From contig NC_086356.1 in the NCBI RefSeq assembly GCF_036324505.1, positions 15,361,244 to 15,425,243 on the forward strand: 64,000 bases of DNA. The letters run 5' to 3'. Shown here piece after piece: positions 38,080 through 50,675 of the stretch. This DNA comes from Eleginops maclovinus. Lineage: Eukaryota; Chordata; Actinopteri; Perciformes; Eleginopidae. Within the stretch, counting starts at the first letter, position 1. The number at the start of each line of letters is the position of its first letter. The notes under the pieces are model-generated. The model did no database searches, was not told where the DNA came from, and saw only the letters and a program-made list of their open reading frames with translations. The position numbers were made by a program, and so were the translations under genes.

Positions 38080-41000
38080 TCACTTCTTGACTTCACCCAG
38101 GTCTTCGATACTTTCATCATCCACCTACAACAGAGAGACAGTGAAATTAACATTTGTGCTGTTTGTTTAGGACTTCAGAGCACATTTTTGAGAGGTACCA
38201 AATGATTTGAAATTGTTCCAATACGTTTAAAAAAACATTTTTTTTTTTAAAGACCTCATAAAACAGGTTGTGTGTATCAAAGACTGGTATAACTTGTTCC
38301 TATATGCCCTATAGCTCCATTGTTCTTTATTACTAGGACCACAACACTGTAGTTTATATTGACTCAACCACATCATGCAAAAGTACATTCATCCACCGCT
38401 GAAAATAGCCCCAAACAAATCCTCTATTTCCTCAAGTTAGTCTGATAAAAACTAAAGTAACCAGCTATTTTAGAAAAAGTACCAAACCACAAATGAAAAA
38501 GTAACCTTTGTATGTGTGACTCATTTTTAAAGAATAACTTCTTTAGTATGAAATAAAGGGCTTGGAAATGACAAAATAGGTTATGAAATAAGACGGACAG
38601 GTTTTGTTTGTCTGAATTGACAATAGGATTATACGATACCTAGATATTATACTGCCCCTTAAACTCCTTAATCAATTATTGTTTGAGTTGCTTATTGGCT
38701 AAGGACTCTCCTCTTTCAGAACCATCAACAACAACTTCTATGTGCAAAATATAATTTGAGAAACATAAATACACAACACATGCACCACTACACTATGACT
38801 ACGTGGCCTAAATAAAGCAGGATACATCTGCTGCATTTTCAACTTTCCATGTTGCTTTAGGCTCTGTTGTGTTAATTCTACACAAGACGGCTCCACGCTG
38901 AAACACATTTGAGCTCCAAAATGGTTCAAATGTAATGTCGTCATAAATTTTTTTTTTAAACAACATGTACATAGAGAATTCTCTATTCCTGTGCTTTACA
39001 TGCATTTAAATGTATATTTCTTAACCTATACAGTAGATGGCTGATGGGTCTGCAGTTGGATATTTTAACAAGCCAGCTTAGGTTCAACTGTCCTGTTTTT
39101 AAATTAAATAGTGAGTATTAGGACTGATCTGAGACACTTTTCTCAGTAATCCACCCAAATCCCTCCTCTGCCAACTATCTTAAAAATGGATTACACAACT
39201 GAAAATACATAGTTTGAAACTCGCATTATCCACTTACATTTCAACTGAGGGCAAAAGGAGAATCAAGTACATGAACAAACAAAGAGGAATCTCTCGGCAG
39301 GATGAACCATTTCAATTTCAGAAAGCTCACCTCAGGCCACTTCTCTTGAATCACGTCGATTATGTCATCTGTAAAGTCTCCCTGAATGATTATTTCATCC
39401 TCAGCTGTAACTGAGGCACCACAAGAGAATTTCTGGGCAAAGAATCGCTGAGCCTCTTTGAGTTCAATGTCTGCAAGAGTCAACACAAGACGTATGTTAA
39501 GATTCAAGGATAAAGAAAAATAGCCAATGTTTACAAAGACACAAAAACGACTCTTACCAAATGTGTTCATGCCACACACTCTTGTGACATATTTCTTCTT
39601 GGCTCTTGGGATTTTTGCTATTGTGATTTTCTGAGGCACAGTCTTCTTTTTCTGTTTGATCTGGCCTCTTCCACCTTAAAAAAGGTTCAAACAAAATAGA
39701 CCATAGCTTATTATGTATTTCATCTAACACACCCTGGGATGTTGACTTTAATAATAATAGAAAAAAAATAAACCAACACCTCTACATTTACAATCCAGAC
39801 CATAATAAAGTTAGGATTCTTAATCTTTTCATTAAGTCAAACACAGTTTCGGATACTATAATATTCAAAATGTCTTCACATTCTCAAGAAAACCACAAAA
39901 GATTATGCACATGTAACCAAATTTAACTAAAAAAGACAGGTTAACCATGAAAACTTTAAGTATTCAAACCAATAAATATGATTTAAAGTGTTCAGCTAAC
40001 ACTGTGACACTCAATAAAAAGCCTAAGAGGACACGCCTCTGACATTTGACAGTGTACCTCTCTTCTGTTTCTTTTTCTCCTCCTCCTCGCCTCCAGGGGG
40101 AGATTCTCCAGCGCCGACTTCCTGCTTGGGAGCATTCGATGCTGGGCCTGAAGTGAAGAAGGAAAACAGGAAGACATTAAAACCAATCCTGCAATAAAAC
40201 TATATAGGAATACCTGAATATTCTAGTAACAGGCTAGCCTAGCAGCTGAACATGGTGACCATAACAGCATGGTTTTTGAGTTTGACAACAGTACAGCACT
40301 TAAGACCTATAAGTGTCTATATATTGCCCAGCTATAATGGAGCAAACGCATCATATGTGACGATTCCAAAATTGTCATATTATGTCCCCATTCACAATAT
40401 TTAAAAACGCATTAAAAGGTGCCATAGAATGCATCTATCTGGTATTTTAAACTGTTCTCTGATGTCTACAAAGAAGGTATATAACTTTGGTTGATCCAAA
40501 AATGTCCAGATGCGGTTTTACAGGCACATTTACATCCTATTATTTGGTCCTAGATGAAACAAGCTGAATTGCCTTATTTGGGGGGGTCATTTAAATAATT
40601 ATGACGAGCTCTGCTCTGATTGGCTGGTTTACAAGGAGCAATACATGTCATTTGCCCGTTTTATTACTGTCATATGCATATTCAGGATTTGAACGAGGAG
40701 GAAACAATGGCGTTTGAGGTTCACGGTATGTCAGCTCAATGTACCGAACTCTCCTTATTCAACTATGCCGAGGTAAATACAGTTTTCCATTCTGTGGCAC
40801 CTTTAACAATGAATCTAACAAATCTATGCTACACATACAGTTTTTCTTAGGTCACAAATGTTTAAGGTACAGCGTGAAGACTTTGGGGGATTTTTTGCTA
40901 CGAGTTCTTCTTTCTTGTGTGTTTGTAAGCACAACATATACCAAAGCAAATTCCTCATAAATGTAAACCTACTTGATAAATAAAACCGATTCTAATTCCG

Positions 41001-43233
41001 ATTTAAGAAAAAAATGTTTGGTTAAAATCTGTAATGGCACTCACCTACTGTCATCCTGGCAAACACATCTGGAAAGTTCTTCTCAAGCCATTGCCTACAT
41101 TTGGCTGGCTCAGGCATGTACTCACAGTACTGCAGAGACAACAGTGTAGATTCAGTACTATGTTAGAGAATTGCCAAAAATATATTATCTAACATGTAAA
41201 TTAAGACTGTATGCATGAACAAAAGTTATATATATCAGGGTTTTGTTTAAGGCTTAAAACTTACCTCTGTAGGCAGAGAGCACACTGCAAAAAAACACAA
41301 AAATACAGACTGTCACATTTTGAAAACCCAGAAACAAATATTTAAAGACGATATAACATAAGCTTTTAAGTTTTCCCCTGAGGGAAAATTCAGATATTGA
41401 AGCAGCACAAATATAGAGAAAAGGTACTGATGAAAGGAGAAGTAAAAATAACAAAATAACAAATAAGAGGGAATAATAATAACAATAGTAGTGTTTACTG
41501 TAGATGGGGCCCCGATAAGCCTCGCTTTTACTTTGCAATTCTGCCACCAGGTAGATCTCCCAGAGTAAATGAAAGCTCTTTTTAAATGGCACAAAGGAAA
41601 AGTGTTGTCCTCTGGGCGTACAAAACCACAAGAGAATAGCTCCTTTGTAGCTATTGGTAGCCATCCCCAGTTACCAAAGAGTATCAATATAACTTCTTAG
41701 CAGTCCCCAATAATAGAAAATGGCAGAACTACCAAGGTAACTTTCAAATACAAAATGTAGTATGTTGTAGTCTTTATGAGAGTGGCACTAACAATAATGG
41801 CATTTGGAAATGCTCGGCGGGATTGGGGTAGTCTATTGCCACTTGAAAGACAAAGTTTACAAGGCATATTACATGGTGTGCTTAAAATTAGCCAGTCAGC
41901 AAGTGAAGTAAATATGTAAACACTGTGTACACTAGAATAATGTATAAGGTCAATAAGTAATTCTACTGAGTTATCTGTTTTAATATATTTAATGTATGTA
42001 AATTAGAGTTGTTCCGATTCCGATACCATTATCGGAAATGTCTCCAATACTGCCGAAAATGCTGGCATCGGTATCTGCGAGTACTGGAGTCCAGGCACCG
42101 ATCCGATACCACGTAATTTATTAAAATAGGAATCTATTTACTGGTTAGCGCCGCTCTGCCATCTGCAGCCTGCTGTTTTAGAGGGGCGAAGAAGAATTGA
42201 TCACCTGACACCTGTTAGACAGGAGCTAGCACTAGCATATCATGTCAGCGGTGTGGCAATATTTCACGCTGGATGCTCCCACCAGCAAGACTGCGACATG
42301 CAACATATGCCAAGACAAAATTTCGAGGGGTGGCACGAGTGTTGCTAATTTCAACACCAGCAACTTGATTAAACACCAGAAGACGCGTTACGTTAAAGAG
42401 CACAAGGAATTTACCAAAGCAAAGGGGAAAACAAAGGACGAGCTGCAACAGCAAACTCTGGGAACTGCCTTACAGCGACGAGATAAATTCCCGAAAGACA
42501 GCCCAAAAGCAACAAAGATAACACACAAAATTGTGGAATTTATTGTCCTGGATGACCAACCCCTGTCTTTCGTCGAAAATGTGGGATTTCGCCGCTTAAT
42601 GGAGCATTTGTAGCAAAACTACTCTTTGCCAGGTCGTAAATATATCTCCGAAATTGCGCTACCCAAATTATACGAGGCAGTTAGGGCACACATTTTATGT
42701 ATGCTTAAAGACATGCATGCAATCAGCTTTACCACAGACATTTGGATTTCCGACGTGTGCCCCATGTCTTTGATAAGTTTAACCTCACACTGGGTGGACA
42801 GAGAGTCAACATTCATTTGTATTCATTCATGTTTTACAAAGGCTTTAACCTGAGCCAGGCCTTACCACAATGATAATCATATCACAGTCATGCAGGCGTA
42901 GAATGATTTTTTGTAACATACTGGTATCGGTACTAGGTATCGGCCGATACCCACAGCACAAGTATCAGAATCGGTATCGGGAGGGAAAAAATGGTATCGG
43001 AACATCTCTAATGTAAATATAGTATGTAATTTAGCAAGATGGTAAAACACAATATAGTATGATATCATATAGTGTAGTATAGTATGGGAAGAAGCCAAAC
43101 TGAATAAAATGTTATTTACTGTACCTCCACAGTAAAGTACTTTCAGTGGATATTTTGAATCAGAGTTATAAGTTATAATTCCATGGTCTGGTCTGCTTTC
43201 CAAAGAACTTGATTCCATTTCAGTAGTAGCCAT
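38080..43233 (-). CDS. denr: DENR, density-regulated re-initiation and release factor
   Basis: Seven coding exons, transcribed right to left: 43125-43233, 41265-41284, 41045-41129, 40058-40147, 39558-39674, 39331-39470 and 38080-38124. They total 606 nt, or 201 residues, against 198 in human. The N-terminal zinc-binding part reads LYCG-VCSLPTE-YCEYMP...KC. An acidic/Lys-rich linker ([20 protein letters not shown]) follows, then the SUI1 domain with [24 protein letters not shown] and [24 protein letters not shown], ending [17 protein letters not shown] pairs with MCTS1 to recycle 40S subunits and allow re-initiation after upstream ORFs. A 20-nt microexon supplies one zinc-site Cys. Its introns carry two DNA elements. 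It is arranged head to head with ccdc62. Confidence 0.96.
40416..40802. mobile_element. TTAA-flanked MITE in a denr intron
   Basis: The left end AAGGTGCCATAGAATG and right end CATTCTGTGGCACCT form imperfect terminal inverted repeats. TTAA flanks both sides (40412-40415 and 40803-40806). TTAA duplication is typical of piggyBac and Kolobok elements. At 387 bp with no transposase it is non-autonomous. Confidence 0.75.
42004..43010 (+). mobile_element. hAT transposon remnant in a denr intron
   Basis: Terminal inverted repeats (TAGAGTTGTTCCGAT at the left; TAGAGATGTTCCGAT read inward from the right) are flanked by an exact 8-bp direct repeat, ATGTAAAT, at 41996-42003 and 43011-43018. The 8-bp duplication and the encoded BED/hAT domains place it in the hAT superfamily. 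Its 1007-bp length implies a large internal deletion. It lies antisense to denr. Confidence 0.93.
42242..42853 (+). pseudogene. hAT transposase fragment (BED finger plus start of catalytic domain)
   Basis: The reading frame from ATG at 42242 encodes a BED-type zinc finger (VWQYF, CNIC, then His residues in [14 protein letters not shown]). A TAG stops it at 42611-42613. It continues in the same frame ([14 protein letters not shown]) to TTDIWISD, which matches the first catalytic Asp region of hAT enzymes (TDIWTS), and then ends. The C-terminal dimerisation region is missing. The fragment is not functional as read. Confidence 0.85.
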
Positions 43234-43244
43234 CACAAAGTATC

Positions 43245-44386
43245 TGGATAGAAGACAAATGGACAACAAATAAATAAACAAGGCCCATATAAATCTTGGT
43301 GTAAATCAGACTATAAATTAACTTCAGGATAACAAAGTGTTCACTCTTTATTCAAAACCAACAAGTGATCAAATATGTTATTATCAGACTCTGCTGCAGG
43401 CAGTGGTGGCATGTAACAAAGTATATTTACTGTAGCAAGTGCAGTACAATGGTGAGGTACTTGTACTTTAGATGATTATTTCCATCTTTTGCTACATTAA
43501 TCAATTCACAAACCAACTACTATAGTTATTAGTTATGATACAGATTCAGATTAATACAAAATACAAAATCAACAAATATATTGTGACGTTTTATTAAAGA
43601 GTAGATGGAGTAGTTAAACTCCAGCTTAGACATTAAACACGCTTACATATTAATGCATAAATAATTGCATACGTATAGAATAATATTTTGCAGAATGATT
43701 TCTTTTAGTTTTAGCACTTTAAGTACATGTTGATGCCAACAGAAGTATACCTATTATCAAGGTACAATCGGAATGCATCACGTTTACCTTTAAACAGTAT
43801 TATTACAATGTGACATGGCTACTTTGATTCAAGTAAAATATGTTTGTTCTGAATGTTGGCACGAGTGAACAAGGCTCCTGCCAATATTTCATCATGCTAG
43901 CCTGCCCAAATCACAGATCAGTAACACTAGCAGCAGCATGCTAGCCAACATCATGACACAGGCGTATGGGAACTGAAATAGATCGCAGGTCAGTCACAAG
44001 GGGGCTAATTAAATGCACGAAAAGCAGCAGATAATTAAATAGTAGGTTTGATAGCATCATAGCAGTCATCAGAAGAACTAGCGCTAGCTGGCTAACACAT
44101 GCGGCTGATTGAATAAATACACCAATTAGCTAAAATACGTGTTAAGTATATGATATACTTCTGCCGTGGACACTATGATGATAAAGACAAACTGTACTTT
44201 TTTGTTAAAATATACGCAGTTAGTTTGAGTGGTTTCATTCATCAGGTACCGTTGACTTACCCAGCTGTCACCGTCAGCACCAGTTTAATGGAGCTTTAGC
44301 TTAGCATGCTAAATTAGCTAACGCTAACTAACCAGGTTCTGCTGTTGAATAAACAGAATAGAAATAGAAGGTGTCGAGATACTTAC
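43245..44386. other. denr: denr first intron (5' UTR intron)
   Basis: This lies between the acceptor upstream of the denr start exon and the donor of the non-coding first exon (minus strand, CAGG|GTAAGTA at about 44382-44386). Around 43390-43530 it contains a degraded copy of the window's dispersed tacttgtact repeat. No coding exon seen. Confidence 0.5.
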
Positions 44387-44830
44387 CCTGTGAAATATCC
44401 TCTTAAAACTGATGTCTGTTCAGTAAATCCACTTGCATTATTAACGTTAGTTTGACTTTTAGATTATCATTCTTATTGAATAAGGTGTAGTTGGCGTACT
44501 TTGAGCACGCCTAGTAGCAGTTCTTGTTTTAGTTGTTGAAGCGGCTGATACGCAGCGCGGGTGGGACTCAGCGCTACCTGGTGACCGGAGGACGAATTTA
44601 CTGTTGTATAAAATGTCCTAAATAAGTCAAAATGAAAATGAAAATGATTCCACTCCAAATATAACGCATGTAGTATGGTGTTTAGTTTTATCATTTAAGT
44701 TTTAAAATTAAGTACAAATATGTTTGGAAAAATACTGCGGGATGTACGTTGGCGTGACGTAATCGTCCTTGTTTTCCCAGTTCACTCATTTACGTTCAAA
44801 AGTAAAAAGAAGCTAACAGTAGCAAGTTAG
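44387..44830. promoter_or_regulatory. Divergent denr/ccdc62 promoter region
   Basis: The denr non-coding first exon begins at 44387 and points left, and ccdc62 points right from about 44750 on. The interval holds a CpG-containing patch (44540-44600) and a CRE-like TGACGTAA at 44755-44762. With only a few hundred bases between the two starts, a shared bidirectional promoter is likely. Start sites are not determined. Confidence 0.6.
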
Positions 44831-45452
44831 CCATTTCAGTTTTTTAGCGACACTTTTAGATTCAACTAACGATACCTTATAACGTTTTGTAGAGGAATGC
44901 TATAGAATATAAGCGCTTAACTTAGCCTATGTTGCTGACTATAAGTTAACTTTGTTGGTACTTTATCGTTAGCCTTACTAACTAAAGCCAGCTGGCATGC
45001 CCCTCAAAAGATGCCCAGTACAAGCTCTAAACAACATCAATGAAGGTAACACAATACGAGGAGTTGCTGAAATATTAGTGGATGTCACTGTTGTTGATGG
45101 ACGAAGGAAAAGGACTGTTCCCTTCCAATGGAAGAGCCTCAGCCTCTTTCCCCTTGTCAAATGGTAAACAACAACTCCATATTTTTCTTTACCAACAATA
45201 ATCACATATGTCTTTATTTTAAATGAATGACAGAAAGTTTCAAGATTCCACCTTGATTTTGACTTTCAGATACTTCCGCTGAGCTTTGGCATAGCACTCC
45301 AGTTAAAAATGTCAGTGACATTTCTGTTAAATCCACTTTATAATGAAAATAAATGCTTTCTCATTGTCTGATTCTCATGTGTTACTACTTTTCAGAGAAA
45401 TGGTGGTGATTCGCTGGATGCCATCCCACTATCTGTCGCTAGTAGCTTCAAG

Positions 45453-48400
45453 ATGGACAGCACAGCAAAACAGTGGGCCAAACAAACAACTCCTATACCA
45501 GCAGACACCCTCTGTCCACCCAGCTCGCAGTACACTGAGGTGAGAGACAATGTTGAAGCTATGATTAGATTTTTTACAGTGTAGATTATGCATTGTTAAT
45601 CAGACACATACTCTCAGTGGGCTTTATATGGTGATGTTAGCTTTATGTGTCTTTCTGTTTGCTTTTGGAAAAGTTTCCTGTGAATGACCCGAGTAGCTGC
45701 ACCATCCAGAGGCAGAGGAGGGAGCTCCAGCTGCTGATGGCGGAGCTGAAGGACAGGGAAAGGGAGCTGAACACTATGGCTTCCTCCCATCACAAGCAGC
45801 TTCTTGCCTGGGAACAAGACCGGCAGAGGGTGCTAGCCTTAGAGCAGAGGTGTGCCCGTTTTGATGGTGAGGACACAGAGATGAATTAATACAGGAATTA
45901 ATAGAGATCCAGCTTTAAGTTGCTATTTCGGGCTCCAGTGTTTAAGCATAAAAATCATTTTTCTGTTGAATGGTTGCAACAAATATATGTTTTCATAACC
46001 AAATTCTGTGGAATATTTTCTCAATTGTTTGATTAATTATTCTATTTCAACTTTCAAAAAATAATGAACATTTCCCGTAGCCCAAATTCCTTGTTTTTTC
46101 TGAGCAACGGTTTCAAAATCAAATTATTATATTATATTATTATAATTATTTCTAATAATTTTAGTTATATTATGTTCATATATCAGCCTAAAATTGATTC
46201 CATTGATTCCATACACCAAGATGTGTTAAATATTGGACTGGGTTTTCTCTCAACTTTAAAGTGTGTGTATATACAGCCCCGGATTTAAGTTAAGAGACCA
46301 TTTCAGCGTTATCAGTTTTTCAGCATTTTCTCTTGTTTTATTATTTATAGATATGTCTTTTATTTAAATTACTTTTTTTATTTTATTTGGAGTAGTCGCT
46401 ACATTTTTTCCGGAGCTGTATATATTTCTTTTATATATATCTTTTTTTTTTTTTGCAGATGAGTTGCAGAAGCGTAACGAGGTGATCAGAATCCTGACTA
46501 AGCGTGTGTGGGTGGTGGAAACCAGGGAGGAGGAGGTCCAGAAGCAGCTCAGCTTAGCCAAACAGCATCTCTGTGAGCAGCAGAACATCAGCCAAAAATA
46601 TCAAGACTTTGAGGTACAAATTAGTCATTAATACACACTTAAATCCTCTATATAGAAAAATGTTCTCACATCTTAAGGTAGACAAATAGCACCAGGATTG
46701 CTACAAACTGCATATTGGTGGTTTCTTTAATAAACCACACTCTCCTTTATCAAGTGTATTAGATTATTTTATTAATACTCAGTATCTCTGCTTTTAGTCT
46801 AATTGTCTGTGGTTTCTCTTAGGAGAAGAACCAGAGTCTGAACTCCACGGTCATGGCTCTGTCTACTCAAGTGGGCTCCCTGCAGGTCAGGGAGGAAGAA
46901 CTGAGCTCTATGCTCAAACTCAAGGTACAGTAGTTCACTATTTTATTTCCATGAACACTGAATAAGATTAATTTAAATGATATCTTTGCCTGTTTTTAAT
47001 ATATTCAGCTAGTTGGTTAATATGATTTTTTTCCCCACATCAGGAGAAAGATGTGGTTGAGGCCTCTGGTCATTTGGTCGACCTCACAGCGAGGCTGCGA
47101 GATCTGGAGACTTCGCTAACAGAGAGTCGCTCCCGAGAGAGCAAACTCCAGAGAGACTCTGAGGAAAACAAACGTCGCTACAAAGAGGCCAGGCATGAGA
47201 TCACACACCTTAAAGGTAATTTAATTTTAATTAGAAAAACATATTTTCTGTTGATTGACTAATTCATTAAGTATCTCATTATTTCATCTATTGTTGTATT
47301 ATTCTCTCCTGTGTTTGTAGAGGATCTGCAGCAGCAGGTTACACAGAGCAGCACTCAGAGGGAGGAGATCATCCGCCTGAAACAGGAGCTCCAGCTGCTG
47401 CGCAGAGATCTGGCCTTGTCAGGTACAATAAACCGCAGCACTCCAAATCCATCCTCTTCCTGTCAATGATTCAAAACTATTTATTTGGTCGAAATATTAA
47501 GATATGTTGTCATTATTAACTGTTTAGGGATTTTATTTATCCATTATGTGTATTTATTCATTAAGAATTTGAATCCACCCCACATTGGTTTTTATTTTGC
47601 AATATTTAATGCTGTTATTTTACCAAACTTACTTACTGTTTGATGTTATGTGTTTTCTGGTTCTTGAATATCTTTTTTTAAATTTGTATTCATTATCAAT
47701 TATATGTGTTTTGTAATTATTGTGTTTTATGTTGTACATTGTGCTCCTATTTTTGGCCCTTTGCTGGTGAAGTGAATTCATTTATACACCGCAAAATACA
47801 AGAAATGCTAGTGGTGGTGAACACAACATGCAATTGATCCAGATAAATCTAACTATCATATCAAGTATTGAAGAGCTGTAGCTTAGAACTGTTTTTGTTT
47901 TCAATTAACTAACAGTGTTAATTCAAACAGTGTCATGAATATTTGAATTTTGAAACTATCAAGAGATATTTATCAATTAAGCACTATACAATAGTTAGTG
48001 GTTACTGTGTAAAGCATACGTGGAGATAATGTTTAAGTTTCATGTGAGTGCAATGAGTATAATCCGGTCTTCATTTCTTGATCTTAATCTGTGCTGTTAT
48101 CAGACACCTCCGAGTCTGAAAACCGAATGTTTGCGCTTCATGTTTGTCACCAGGTGAGGGAGACAGCTGGAGAGACGAGCTGCTGGAACTGGCTCGCTCC
48201 AAACAGGAACGCACCATGTCAGAGCTGCACTGCATACGACAGGTGCGACAGTGTTTAGTAACTCATGGGGCAAAGGGCATATATATAAAGGTCATAGCCA
48301 AGAAAAACTCTCCCTTAACCTCACAGTGTGGCTTCAAAGCACAGAAGAAACAGTTATGAATTAATAAATTATACTTTTATAAATACCCTTGTTAAATCAC

Positions 48401-49985
48401 AGATTAGGAAATGCATCGTTCCACATTCCTGTCCTCAGACATTTGTTGACGTCAGAAGGGCATTTCTGGTTTGGCAGCATACCTCAGAGTGCTCCTGCAG
48501 TCTATGGCACAGGGTCAATGTCGGGTCCATAACTTGTTGAAAGCAAATCCTAAACTGCCACAAAAATGATGAAAAATTAGGATATGCCTTTATGGTTCCC
48601 ACTGGGGAAGTATGGCTGTTGCAGCAGCACAAAGACAGAAATAAAAAAGGATAACATGAATAATTAGAGGTAGAGCTAAAATAAGAATAACAGTAAAAAG
48701 AGAGTGATGTTTCTCTGTATAAATATCGAAATATACGATAGTTTATAAGGTAACCAAACAATATAAAATGATCATAATATAGTGTGTGATTATATAATAA
48801 ACATAAGGCTGTTTTTGTGTATTTTTATTTACAGGTGTGTGAGAATCAGCGTAATGACCTGCAGCTGCTGCAGTTAAACCTGGAGAGTACCCGTGAGATT
48901 CTGAGGGAGAAGAACAGTCAGGGAACACCGGGCAGGTAATTAATGTGCAAATTTCATAACTTATTGCTATAGAAAAGCTACTGAGTTGGTGAGCATTGTG
49001 GTGGGGACAATGAGAGAAAACTGAGGATGAGGGTTAGAACACCTGATAACAGAGGAACATGAAACAGTCGAGAGCGGGAAGCATAAATGTAGCACACATG
49101 GTGTGGAGTAGTGGTGATCTGAATCTTCAGGCTTCTCCATAAACAGAATCTTTTTCTTTTCTGTCTCAGTCAGGAGGAGTTAAGATGTCTCTGTGTGGAC
49201 AGCCGGTCCCCTCCATCACTCAGAGTGAAGAACTCCAGACTTTTAAATGACGCCGCCTCTCCACCAGCAGCCAATCTGCACACCAGGGTGAACAGTGACC
49301 TGCAAGACTTCTCAGAACACTCCATTGATGTAAGACAGAAACAGAGCCCATATTGAAATTAGCTTTGTAAATTCAAACATCAGAGAAGTTTCAATAACGT
49401 ACTTATGAACCCACAATGTATATCACCAGTGAAACACAAATGGTCAACATTTTAAAGGAATAGTCATTCATGTATTTGCTTTCTTAGAGTTAAATAAGAA
49501 GATTGATACCCACTTTACTGTATGTGTCCACATTAAATATGAAGTTACAGCCTTCTCCCAATTAAATGAGCTCTTTCCTCCTCTCACCAGGGTGATGATC
49601 CTCTGTCCAGCTGTTCTCTGCAGCAGATGTTAAATGAGTCCAAGCAGGTCCACAGCTCTGTTCACAGTAACAGTGTCCCCTCTATAAGCTGCCGGACCAC
49701 TGAGCCTCTTTACTCACATACGAGCCCGGCATCCCACAACCACCACCATTACCAAATCTCCCCGACCTATAAGGTAGTTTCATGATGCTGGGCCTCTTAA
49801 CGATTTCTCTCTCCCATTTGTATTCACGGGGTGTGGCATTAAGGGTGTAAAGTGTTCAGTTGAACTTTTTGGGTGTGTGAAGACATAACCGCTTCGTCAT
49901 TTTTTTTCTCCAACAGGCAACTGAGACTCCACCCAATCCCTGCCCTCGTCACCACCGGCCATTTGGAAGGCTTGATTTTAACTGA
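45453..49985 (+). CDS. ccdc62: CCDC62, testis coiled-coil protein (nuclear receptor cofactor family)
   Basis: Coding exons: 45453-45539, 45674-45866, 46459-46613, 46823-46924, 47044-47215, 47321-47422, 48154-48242, 48835-48935, 49170-49329, 49591-49773 and 49917-49985. They total 1413 nt, or 470 residues, against 684 in human. Identity rests on RQRRELQLLMAELKDRERELN, LLAWEQDRQRVLALEQRC, RNEVIRILTKRV and LARSKQERTMSELHCIRQ, each matching the human protein, and on position between denr and hip1r. Most of the protein is coiled coil. Human CCDC62 is a testis-enriched protein reported to bind oestrogen receptor. The C-terminal half is much shorter here, and the human LQRLL box reads LQQML. The ATG at 45453 is chosen because upstream sequence of its exon is open but has no better start. 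Confidence 0.9.
46274..46418. mobile_element. TA-flanked MITE in a ccdc62 intron
   Basis: The ends cagccccgga and cagctccgga (read inward) are inverted and flanked by TA. The 145-bp element shares its end and an internal phrase with the remnant at 23490, so both are deletion derivatives of one Tc1/mariner-like family. It ends about 40 bases before a ccdc62 exon. Confidence 0.7.
47423..48153. other. ccdc62 intron, nothing seen
   Basis: AT-rich intron of about 730 bases. I see no exon, repeat or other element in it. Confidence 0.4.
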
Positions 49986-50435
49986 AGCACATATTATATT
50001 TGTATTAAAAACATCAGTATTTACCAAATACTTTAAAATCAGTGTTACTACAGGAAAATGTATGCTAACAGTTAAAGGTTGAACTGTCTCTCAGGGAAAT
50101 AATGAAGGATTAAAACAAACGTCATGAATTTGTAACTTTTATACCCTTAATCTTGTTTTATTTGTTTAACCTTACGTATAATTTAAAGGATAAATCATAC
50201 ATGTGTATTTTTTAATCTCTGTTCAGATTTTTAAAGGCTGCTTTGTGTAAAGTGTGTGAGATCACATGGGGAAACCTGTCATTCAGGGCTGTTGAGTGGT
50301 GTGTCCCTGTATTGTCTTTCCAGTTTCACTGCCTACCTATTTACCCGATGACTCAAGAGGAAATTTCAATAGCTGTTAATCGTTTGTCCATTTTATAACT
50401 TCATTTTTTATTAAAGCAAATATTTTCATATGTAA
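49986..50435 (+). other. ccdc62: ccdc62 3' UTR
   Basis: About 430 bases follow the stop codon, to an ATTAAA at 50410-50415. The hip1r promoter region begins directly after, so the two same-strand genes are very close. Confidence 0.5.
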
Positions 50436-50479
50436 ACTACGTTTCTAGTTCTTTCAATGCATGTTGTTACGCATCTGGA

Positions 50480-50675
50480 GGGCTTTTACGCACAGGAGAA
50501 ACGACTTGATCTGAAGAGGCGACTCATGAGGGCTCATTTAGGGACGTGCGCGCGCCGCGTCTGACGCACCTATTGTTGTTTTAAAGGGGCGCAAGGGCAC
50601 AGGTGAGGAGCAGACACCTCGAGCTGGACCTCAGGATTCATGTCATTATAGTTCGTGTGGATTTACAGCAATAAC
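50480..50675 (+). promoter_or_regulatory. hip1r: hip1r promoter and 5' leader
   Basis: A CpG-rich patch (gacgtgcgcgcgccgcgtctgacgc) at about 50544-50569 stands out from its AT-rich surroundings, only about 130 bases upstream of the hip1r start. No TATA box is evident. Confidence 0.45.

Noticed and set aside
44978..45205. 75-codon minus-strand frame near the ccdc62 start
   Set aside because: No similarity recognised. It overlaps the opposite-strand short frame and is not bounded by splice sites.
50655..50675. Upstream in-frame start for hip1r at 50655
   Set aside because: The codon is GTG. The ATG at 50676 is the normal eukaryotic start.
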